The translations under genes and the position numbers were made by a program. Of a stretch of 64,000 bases of DNA, positions 57,712-64,000 are shown in pieces. Location: NCBI GenBank assembly GCA_963822215.1, contig CAWGGX010000007.1, forward strand, positions 186,001 through 250,000, in the 5' to 3' direction. The notes below the pieces were generated by a model, which did no database searches, was not told the origin of the DNA, and saw only the letters and a list, made by a program, of their open reading frames with translations. Source of the DNA: Roseiarcus sp963822215 (GTDB lineage: Bacteria; Pseudomonadota; Alphaproteobacteria; Rhizobiales; Beijerinckiaceae). Position 1 is the stretch's first letter. The number at the start of each line of letters is the position of its first letter.

Positions 57712-57860
57712 GCTGAGCGCCCCTTCCCCCGGCCTTCGGCCGGTCCCCCTCCCCCGTTTCGCTTGCGCGACAGGGCGGAGGAGAGCGTTCGGCGCCCTTT
57801 GACAGCGCGGCGGAAGGGGACCATGCGAAGCATGAGAGTGGAGGAGCCGGCAAAAGGCCG
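57712..57860. repeat. Mosaic palindromic intergenic repeat
   Basis: CCCCTTCCCCCGGCCTTCGG, CCGGTCCCCCTCCCCCG and GACAGGGCGGAGG are mirrored downstream by TGACAGCGCGGCGGAAGGGG and GGAGCCGGCAAAAGGCCGGAGG-type parts. It lies between the activator sites and the regulator's stop; no gene is seen. Confidence 0.5.
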
Positions 57861-57966
57861 GAGGCAAACGAGATCGGCGCGCGCCCGGCCCTGTCCCGCT
57901 CCCGTCATGGGGCGCCCGGAAGGAAGAGTGGCCGGTCGCGCCATCCGCGCTCCGGTCGCGTCGCAA

Positions 57967-59349
57967 TCAGCGATACTGGATGCCGAGGCGACGCATCTTC
58001 TGATACAGCAGGGACCGATCCACCTGGAGAAGCCCCGCCGCCTTCTTGATGTTGCCGACGGTGGAGCGCAGCGCATCGACGATCATGGCCTTCTCGAACT
58101 CGGCCTTGGCTTCTTCGAGCGTCCTTCCGTTCCCCGCCATCGTTTTGTACTGATGTTTGGGGGCCAGCCATTCGAAGTGTTCGATCGCAAGGACATTGCC
58201 GTTGCACATGCCGATGGCGCGTTCGACGGCGTTCTCCAACACGCGGATATTCCCGGGCCATTCGTATTCGAGGAGCAACGCGAGCGCGTCGGGGGCGACC
58301 GATACCGAGCCCAAGCCGGCCTGATCGCCGTACTTCTTGACGAAGCTTTCCACCAAGGCGGGGATGTCCGCCGACCGCTCGCGCAGAGAAGGCACGGTTA
58401 TGGGAATGACATTCAATCGGTAGAACAGATCGGCCCGGAACGAACCCCGCTTCACCAATTCGCCGAGATCATCATTGGTTGCGGCGACGATCCTGACGTC
58501 GACCGGAATCGAAGTCGCCCCTCCCACCCGTTCGATTTCCTTCTCCTGCAGGGCGCGCAGCAGTTTGACCTGAGCCGCCGCGGAAAGCTGGCTCACTTCG
58601 TCCAAGAACACGGTCCCCTTGTCGGCCAGTTCGAACTTGCCTTTCTTCCCTGTCCTTTTGGCGCCGGTGAAGGCGCCTTCCTCGTAGCCGAACAATTCGG
58701 ATTCAATCAGTTCCGCGGGGATGGCGCAGCAATTGAGTTTGACAAAAGGCTGATGGGCTCGGAGGCTTTCCCGATGTAATGCGTGGGCGACAAGCTCTTT
58801 GCCCGTACCGGTTTCTCCTTGCACGATGACCGTGGAGCTCGTGCAGGCAAACTTCAATATGTCGTTGCGCAATTTGATCGCTGCTGGACTTGAACCTACA
58901 ATATCACTGATGGTATATCGTGACCCAGAATAAGACTTCAGCTTCTCTTTATAGTAGTCAAGTTGACTGCGCAACTCCTGAAGAGAGGCAAATAGTTTAT
59001 CGGATTGTCCGATTTCACCGAACACCTCGAATGACATGGCGCCGATAAGGACGCCCTCCTTCTTAAGAGGTATGCGATTGCACACTGCAGGCCTGCCGGC
59101 GACATAGAACATATCGCCAAGTATCGCCTTGCCGGATTGGACTACGACTGGCAGCCTACTATTGGGAATAACCTCTCTGACGGGAACTCCTACAACTTTT
59201 TCATGGTCAAGTCCGATTAATTGCGCGTAATCCTTATTCACATAGACAATCTTGGTGTCATCATCGACAACCACCAATCCGCGCATTTGCGCCAACACTT
59301 GTTCCAATATCTCTATTCGCGTAGTCGTTGAGCGCCCTCCTGGTAGCAT
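57967..59349 (-). CDS. Sigma54-dependent transcriptional activator with PAS domain
   Basis: A 460-residue enhancer-binding protein. An N-terminal PAS-like sensor (GLVVVDDDTKIVYVNKDYAQ) is followed by the AAA+ domain: Walker A GETGTGKE (178-185), the sigma54-contacting GAFTGA (225-230), GTVFLDEVSQLS (Walker B) and VRIVAATNDDL. The C-terminal Fis-type helix-turn-helix is VGNIKKAAGLLQVDRSLLYQ. It probably senses a short-chain acid or derivative and activates the operon starting at atoE through the two palindromes at 57479 and 57560. ATG 59349 has GGGAAG upstream; 59418 is an alternative start. Confidence 0.9.
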   Translation of the reverse strand: MLPGGRSTTTRIEILEQVLAQMRGLVVVDDDTKIVYVNKDYAQLIGLDHEKVVGVPVREVIPNSRLPVVVQSGKAILGDMFYVAGRPAVCNRIPLKKEGVLIGAMSFEVFGEIGQSDKLFASLQELRSQLDYYKEKLKSYSGSRYTISDIVGSSPAAIKLRNDILKFACTSSTVIVQGETGTGKELVAHALHRESLRAHQPFVKLNCCAIPAELIESELFGYEEGAFTGAKRTGKKGKFELADKGTVFLDEVSQLSAAAQVKLLRALQEKEIERVGGATSIPVDVRIVAATNDDLGELVKRGSFRADLFYRLNVIPITVPSLRERSADIPALVESFVKKYGDQAGLGSVSVAPDALALLLEYEWPGNIRVLENAVERAIGMCNGNVLAIEHFEWLAPKHQYKTMAGNGRTLEEAKAEFEKAMIVDALRSTVGNIKKAAGLLQVDRSLLYQKMRRLGIQYR

Positions 59350-59543
59350 TCTAACTTCCCAAGGAGTTTCTTTCAACAGATCGGCGAGCGGCGGAAGCGC
59401 GTGGAGGAGCGCTTCCATACATAGAAGCGGGTGAACCGCGTCGCGGTCCCCGCCCGTATGGCGCGGCGCCAAGGCGCGGGCCCAAGGCGCGGATTCCGGG
59501 CGGGGCGCCCTTGCACTCCGGCGCCCGATGGTCCACATGGAAC

Positions 59544-59641
59544 GCGGGAGGTTGGCGAAGGACGTACCGCTCGCCAACCGGGTCAGGTCCGGAAGGAAGC
59601 AGCCCTAACGAGACAGGGCGGGTCTTTGTCCAACCTCCCAC
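59544..59641 (+). ncRNA. ffs: Bacterial signal recognition particle RNA (4.5S type)
   Basis: Contains the universally conserved apical segment GGTCAGGTCCGGAAGGAAGC, then AGCCCTAA. The ends pair as CGGGAGGTTGG with CCAACCTCCCA, closing a single hairpin of about 98 nt. It sits just before dnaX, its usual place in alphaproteobacteria. It binds Ffh to target membrane proteins. Confidence 0.93.
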
Positions 59642-59722
59642 CTTCGCCATGAGGCCGCCCCAAGGGCGCGCCGGCGCAAGGCGCCTCCAGACCATCGATC
59701 CGAACGGGGCCAGAGACGGGCG

Positions 59723-61507
59723 ATGAGCGATTCCCTGTTTCCGGCTGAGACGGCGAGCCCTGCGTCTGCGCAGACGCCCTATCGGGTGCTCGCGCGCAAA
59801 TACCGCCCCCAGCGGTTCGAGGATCTGATCGGCCAGGAGCCGATGGTCCGGACGCTCGCCAATTCCTTCGCGGCCAACCGCATCCATCAGGCCTACATCT
59901 TCACCGGGGTCCGCGGCACCGGCAAGACGACGACGGCGCGCATCCTCGCCCGCGCCTTCAACTATGCCGTGCCCGGCAAGATCGACCGCCCGAGCGTCGA
60001 CATGCCGGAGCTCGGCGTCCACTGCCAGGCGATCATGGATTCGCGCCATGTCGACGTGATCGAGATGGACGCGGCCTCGCACACCGGCATCGACGACGTG
60101 CGCGAGATCATCGAGAACGCCCGCTACCGTCCCGTCTCCGCCCGGACCAAGGTCTACATCATCGACGAAGTGCACATGCTGTCGAAGCAGGCCTTCAACG
60201 GCCTGCTCAAAACGCTCGAGGAGCCGCCGGAGCACGTCAAGTTCCTGTTCGCCACGACCGAGATCGAGAAGGTGCCGATCACGGTGCGGTCGCGCTGCAT
60301 CCGCTTCGACCTCAAGCGGATCGAGTCAGGCCTGATGGTCGAGCACCTCGCCAGGATCGGCGCGGCCGAGGGGGTGGTGGTCGAGCCGAACGCGCTCTCC
60401 CTGATCGCCCGGGTGGCGGAGGGGTCGGTGCGCGACGCGCTGTCGCTGCTCGACCAGGCGATCGCCTATGGCGGCCCGCAGGGCGTAACCGCGCTCACCG
60501 TCCGCGAGATGCTGGGCCTTGCCGACAAGGGCGAGATCGTCGACCTGTTCGAGCGGACGATGAAAGGGGAGATCGCCGAGGCGCTCGAGCTCATGCGCGC
60601 GCTCTACCGGGCCGGCGGCGATCCCGCCGACGTCCTGACCGAGGTCGCCGAGTTCTGTCATTTCGTGACGCGGGCCAAGATCGCGCCGAATGCGCCCGAC
60701 GACCCTGCGATCGGCGAGGCCGAACGCGCGCGAGGGCGTGAGTTCGCCGGAAAGCTGACGATCGGCGCGTTGACGCGCGCGTGGCAAATCCTGATCAACG
60801 GCGTCGAGGACGTGAAGGACTCGCCGCGCCCGCTCGCCTCCGCCGAAATGGCGCTCATCCGCCTCGCCTACGCGACGGACCTGCCGACGCCCGAGGACGC
60901 CCTGCGCAAGCTCGCCGAGACGACCGAGGCCGCGCCACGGCACGCGCCGCCGCTTCCGCCGATCGGGCCACGCGCGAGCCTCGCCGCCGGTCCGGCGGCT
61001 CCGCAGCGCGCCCCGGCTGAGCCCGTCGTTGCGCCGCCGAGCGCGCCCGCGTCGAGCATAACGCTCGCCCGCTTCGAGGACGTGGTGGCGCTCGCCCGGG
61101 CCAAGCGGGACATCCAGCTCGTCCAGGCGCTCGAACAGGACGTCCGGCTCGACCGGTTCGAGCCCGGCCGGATCGCCATGTCGGTGATCAACGGCGTTTC
61201 GCCCGCGCTGGCGCAGACGTTGTCCAGACGCCTGCAAGAGTGGACCGGAGACCGGTGGATGGTGGCGCTGGTGCAGGGCGCGAGCGCGCCCACCTTGCGC
61301 GAGCGGGCGTCGACGCGCGAAGCGGAGCGGACGAACGGCGCCGCCGAGCATCCGCTGGTGCGCAAAGTGCTCGAGCGCTTCAAGGGCGCGCGCATCGTCG
61401 AAGTCCGCGCGCCGGAGGCGGCGGCGCCCACCGCGGCCGCCCCCGCATCCACCGACGACGAGGTCGGCTATGCGGATTCCGACCCCGCCGTCGACGACGA
61501 TTTTTGA
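59723..61507 (+). CDS. dnaX: DNA polymerase III subunits gamma/tau
   Basis: A 594-residue clamp-loader ATPase: YRVLARKYRPQRFEDLIGQE, Walker A GVRGTGKTT (62-70), DEVHMLSKQAFNGLLKTLEE and the sensor LFATTEIEKVPITVRSRC. Only one Cys of the usual zinc module remains (GVHCQAIMDSRHVDVIEMDA), as often in this class. The C-terminal third is Ala/Pro-rich and then structured, the tau region that contacts polymerase and helicase. It starts 81 bp after the SRP RNA and leads the dnaX-ybaB-recR operon. Confidence 0.95.
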   Translation: MSDSLFPAETASPASAQTPYRVLARKYRPQRFEDLIGQEPMVRTLANSFAANRIHQAYIFTGVRGTGKTTTARILARAFNYAVPGKIDRPSVDMPELGVHCQAIMDSRHVDVIEMDAASHTGIDDVREIIENARYRPVSARTKVYIIDEVHMLSKQAFNGLLKTLEEPPEHVKFLFATTEIEKVPITVRSRCIRFDLKRIESGLMVEHLARIGAAEGVVVEPNALSLIARVAEGSVRDALSLLDQAIAYGGPQGVTALTVREMLGLADKGEIVDLFERTMKGEIAEALELMRALYRAGGDPADVLTEVAEFCHFVTRAKIAPNAPDDPAIGEAERARGREFAGKLTIGALTRAWQILINGVEDVKDSPRPLASAEMALIRLAYATDLPTPEDALRKLAETTEAAPRHAPPLPPIGPRASLAAGPAAPQRAPAEPVVAPPSAPASSITLARFEDVVALARAKRDIQLVQALEQDVRLDRFEPGRIAMSVINGVSPALAQTLSRRLQEWTGDRWMVALVQGASAPTLRERASTREAERTNGAAEHPLVRKVLERFKGARIVEVRAPEAAAPTAAAPASTDDEVGYADSDPAVDDDF

Positions 61508-61523
61508 ACCAGGAGAGGCCCTC

Positions 61524-61844
61524 ATGGATTTCATGGGCATGATGAAAAAGGCGCAGGAGGTGCAGGCCAAGCTGCAGGAAGCGCAGGAGGAACTCGGCCG
61601 GGTCGAGGTCCAGGGGGTCTCCGGAGGCGGCATGGTCACCGTGACGATGACCGCCAAAGGCGAGCTCAAGGGGGTCGGCATCGATCCGTCGCTCCTGACC
61701 CCGTCGGAGAAGGAGATGGTCGAGGATCTGATCGTCGCCGCCTTCGCCGACGCCAAGACCAAGGCCGACCGCGCCGCGGCCGAGAAGATGCAGGCGCTAA
61801 CCGCAGGTCTGCCCCTGCCGCCCGGCATGAAGCTTCCGTTCTAG
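61524..61844 (+). CDS. ybaB: YbaB/EbfC-family nucleoid-associated protein
   Basis: A 106-residue DNA-binding protein: DFMGMMKKAQEVQAKLQEAQ, VEVQGVSGGGMVTVTMTAKG and LPPGMKLPF. It forms dimers that bind DNA. ATG 61524 follows AGGAGAGG. Seven nucleotides separate it from recR. Confidence 0.93.
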   Translation: MDFMGMMKKAQEVQAKLQEAQEELGRVEVQGVSGGGMVTVTMTAKGELKGVGIDPSLLTPSEKEMVEDLIVAAFADAKTKADRAAAEKMQALTAGLPLPPGMKLPF

Positions 61845-61851
61845 GCCTACA

Positions 61852-62457
61852 ATGCGGTCGAACGTCGCCGGGCCGGAGATCGAACGGCTGATCCAGTTGC
61901 TGGCGCGGCTGCCGGGTCTCGGGCCGCGCTCGGCCCGCCGGGCGGCGCTGCATCTCATCCGCAAGCGCGAGACGCTGCTGCAGCCGCTCGCCGAGGCGAT
62001 GCGCGTCGCCGAGGAACGCATCGTCGTCTGCTCGGTCTGCGGCAATGTCGACACGCGCGACCCTTGCACGATCTGCGCCGACCCGGGCCGCGACGCCTCG
62101 ACCATCGTGGTGGTCGAATCGGTCGGCGACCTCTGGGCGCTCGAACGCGCCGGCGCAATCCGGGCGCGCTACCACGTGCTCGGCGGCGTGCTGTCGCCGC
62201 TCGACGGCGTCGGGCCGTCCGACATCGCGATAGAGCCGCTTGTCGCCCGCGTCGCCGCCGGGGGGGTGAGCGAGGTGATCCTCGCCGTCAACGCCACCGT
62301 CGACGGCCAGACGACGGCGCATTACCTCATCGACTGCCTCGCCGGCTATCCGATCAAGGTGACGCGGCTCGCCCATGGCGTGCCGGTCGGCGGCGAGCTC
62401 GACTATCTCGACGACGGCACGATCGCCGCGGCCATGCGCCAGCGGACAGCGTTCTAG
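61852..62457 (+). CDS. recR: Recombination protein RecR
   Basis: A 201-residue protein with an N-terminal helix-hairpin-helix (RLPGLGPRSARRAALHLI), a zinc finger with C60, C63, C72 and C75 (VCSVCGNVDTRDPCTIC), and a Toprim domain (IVVVESVGDLWALERAG, LGGVLSPLDGVGP). It acts with RecF and RecO in gap repair and forms the usual operon with dnaX and ybaB. Confidence 0.95.
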   Translation: MRSNVAGPEIERLIQLLARLPGLGPRSARRAALHLIRKRETLLQPLAEAMRVAEERIVVCSVCGNVDTRDPCTICADPGRDASTIVVVESVGDLWALERAGAIRARYHVLGGVLSPLDGVGPSDIAIEPLVARVAAGGVSEVILAVNATVDGQTTAHYLIDCLAGYPIKVTRLAHGVPVGGELDYLDDGTIAAAMRQRTAF

Positions 62458-62572
62458 GGCAAGATGATTTTTGGACGAATCGCGCGGCGCCCTACCGTCC
62501 GACCGCTCACAAGGGCCGCCCCCGGGTCTTCGCCTACGCGATTCACCCAAGTCGATCTCGTCGCGCGTCGTC

Positions 62573-62745
62573 CTTCTCCGCGAAGCGGGGAAGGTGGCCC
62601 GGAGGGCCGGATGGGGTGCGGAAAGCAGGGGATAGGTCGGCTAAGATTTAGGCCGGCGATGGTGCAATCCGACCCAAAGTGCGGCGGCGGCCCACACCCC
62701 ATCCGGCGCTTCGCGCCACCTTCCCCGGCAGAGCTGGAGAAGGAT
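62573..62745. repeat. Mosaic palindromic intergenic repeat
   Basis: TCTCCGCGAAGCGGGGAAGG and TGGCCCGGAGGGCCGGATGG are mirrored by CACCCCATCCGGCGCTTCGC and GCCACCTTCCCCGGCAG. Same family as 15086-15300. The 818-bp gap from recR to the P450 gene holds only repeats. Confidence 0.7.
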
Positions 62746-62829
62746 AGCGGCGCGCGCTTCGAGATGTGTGAATGTCATAGGGTCTTCGCCCGGGGGGAGG
62801 CTCTTCCACGCGCGGGGAAGGGGAATTCT

Positions 62830-63070
62830 GACCGCGCCTTACAACCCGACCGTGCCCGGTTTCGCGCCCCGTTTTCGGCCGCCTGATAATTCCCTGATCC
62901 GCTCCGAAATCGCCTGATAATTCCCTGTTCCGGTCGTTTGAAATTCCCTGTTCCGCGCCCGCGCGCGCCTACAACCGGAGGATTGCAAATCAGGCAACGT
63001 CATGACATTGCGGGACTTTCTGGAACATGGCGCCGATTGCGGCGCAAAAAAATTCCCTGCTAGCAGGGAA
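62830..63070. repeat. AACAGGGAATT-type dispersed repeat, copy B (inverted)
   Basis: The reverse complement of this stretch matches 14745-14985: the TTCCCTGCTAGCAGGGAA palindrome (63053-63070, behind an A-run) and the series of AACAGGGAAT, AACAGGGAAT and ATCAGGGAAT boxes, then GGGGCGCGAAACCGGGC. Confidence 0.8.
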
Positions 63071-63275
63071 TTCGGATTGTCGGCGGCGGACCGAGAGCGC
63101 GACGATTTTGGGCCGAACCCGCTTCCCGAGCGCGCAGCAGGTTCGGTTTTGCAAGGCGGATTGTCATGGGAACAGCGCGGCGGCCGTCGAAGGCCATAAA
63201 TGGTTCCTCTACCCCTGCCGAACCCGCGCGCGCCGCTTACATAAGACCCGCGGGCGTTGGCGAAGGCGGGTCTCG

Positions 63276-64000
63276 ATGGCGACGGCGGCGGCTTCCAGGC
63301 TTTTCGTTCCCCCCTATCCGAGACGGGCGACGAAGCCGCTCGGCACGCTCTCGACGATCCTGGCGCTCAGGCGCAACCCGATCGAGATCTGGAGCCAGGC
63401 GCATTTCGACCGCCCGATCCTGGTCGGCCGCTCGATCCTCGGCCTGCGCGCCGCCGCGCACGATCCAGCGGCGGTCAGGCGGGTCTTCCTCGACAACGCC
63501 GCCAACTACCGCAAGGACGCTCTGCAGCTCAAGATTCTGAGCCCGGGCCTCGGCGCCGGACTGGTGACGGCGGACGGCGAATCCTGGCGCCTGCAGCGCC
63601 GGTCGCTCGCGCCGCTCTTTTCGCCCCGGCAGGTCGGCGAGTTCGCGCCGGCGATGCAGCGCGTATCCGCCGCGGCCGTCGAACGCCTCGGCCGCCGGCG
63701 CGACGGGGCGGTCGCCGACGTCGGCGAGCTGATGTCCCGCGTTGCGCTCGAGGTCCTCGAGCAGACGCTGTTCTCGCAGGGGTTGGGCCGGGAGGCGAGC
63801 GCGTTCCAGCAGGCGGTGACGGCCTATTTCGACAGTTTTGGCCGCCTCGATCCGCTCGATCTCCTTGGCGCGCCGGCTTTCCTGCCGCGGCTGGGCCGGC
63901 TGCGCGGCCGGCCGGCGCTGAATTTCTTCGACTCGGTGGTCGACACGATCATCGACAGGCGCAAAAGCTTGCTGGACGCGGGCGCAGCCGCCCCACGCGA
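63276..64000 (+). CDS. Cytochrome P450 (N-terminal part, cut by the window end)
   Basis: The frame from ATG 63276 is open to the right edge (241 codons seen). It reads LFVPPYPRRATKPLGTLSTI, then a P450 N-terminal half with NAANYRKDALQLKILSPGLG (B-C region) and the C-helix GLVTADGESWRLQRRSLAPL with the W...R pair that contacts a haem propionate, followed by LFSPRQVGEFAPAMQRV. The haem Cys and the ExxR motif lie beyond the window. The substrate is unknown. Confidence 0.85.
   Translation, partial: MATAAASRLFVPPYPRRATKPLGTLSTILALRRNPIEIWSQAHFDRPILVGRSILGLRAAAHDPAAVRRVFLDNAANYRKDALQLKILSPGLGAGLVTADGESWRLQRRSLAPLFSPRQVGEFAPAMQRVSAAAVERLGRRRDGAVADVGELMSRVALEVLEQTLFSQGLGREASAFQQAVTAYFDSFGRLDPLDLLGAPAFLPRLGRLRGRPALNFFDSVVDTIIDRRKSLLDAGAAAPR

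Noticed and set aside
59350..59543. Possible small gene between the sigma54 regulator and the SRP RNA
   Set aside because: Open frames here are short and antisense or overlapping with no start signals; the region more likely holds the divergent promoters.

Overview
The window looks like a chromosomal segment of a GC-rich alphaproteobacterium, most likely Hyphomicrobiales (Rhizobiales). The grounds are the ffs-dnaX-ybaB-recR block, two multi-subunit molybdenum hydroxylase operons, a Liv-type ABC transporter, mosaic palindromic intergenic repeats and AACAGGGAATT-type repeats. This placement rests on gene content and recollection of related genomes, not on a search.

Layout. 0-2.2 kb: surface-polysaccharide genes, a truncated coiled-coil protein and a glycosyltransferase/methyltransferase fusion. 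2.7-9.8 kb: a wrecked mobile module. An IS91-type HUH transposase gene on the minus strand is split by two plus-strand group II introns (3053-5071 and 5268-8128); removing them restores an exact 402-residue reading frame. The second intron itself contains an ORF-less group II intron (7263-8091) between domains V and VI, a twintron. The neighbouring tyrosine recombinase is broken by a frameshift and by inserted short palindromes. 10.1-14.7 kb: a TetR repressor divergent from a PaoABC-type aldehyde oxidoreductase operon, with a consensus sigma70 promoter whose spacer holds a palindrome. 14.7-18 kb: repeats, a 2OG-Fe(II) oxygenase-like gene and a catalase-like gene flanked by 29-bp direct repeats. 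18.1-26.9 kb: two divergent class III nucleotide cyclases, then an overlapping FecR-domain gene and autotransporter.

26.9-37.3 kb: a minus-strand CO-dehydrogenase-like operon (coxG-S-L-M-D, SRPBCC, coxE, two XdhC halves, a molybdopterin-binding protein, mocA). The large subunit carries the form II motif AYRGAGR, so CO need not be the substrate. 37.7-43.4 kb: a divergent Liv transporter operon ending in a substrate-binding protein and a strong terminator. 43.6-51.6 kb: small unknown proteins, a TAXI-type binding protein, a third cyclase with ATPase and TPR regions that is frameshifted in its P-loop, and CcdA plus a partial direct duplicate of CcdA on the far side of that cyclase.

51.9-59.4 kb: a sigma54-controlled short-chain acid module: regulator, two palindromic upstream sites, a -24/-12 promoter, an AtoE-type transporter, a DUF849/BKACE beta-keto acid cleavage enzyme, a CoA-transferase and a 3-hydroxyacyl dehydrogenase. 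The transporter is split by two inverted 264-bp IS1595-derived MITEs, each with a perfect 8-bp target duplication. The dehydrogenase has a one-base frameshift. 59.5-62.5 kb: SRP RNA, dnaX, ybaB, recR. The window ends in repeats and the start of a cytochrome P450.

No tRNA, rRNA or CRISPR array was recognised.
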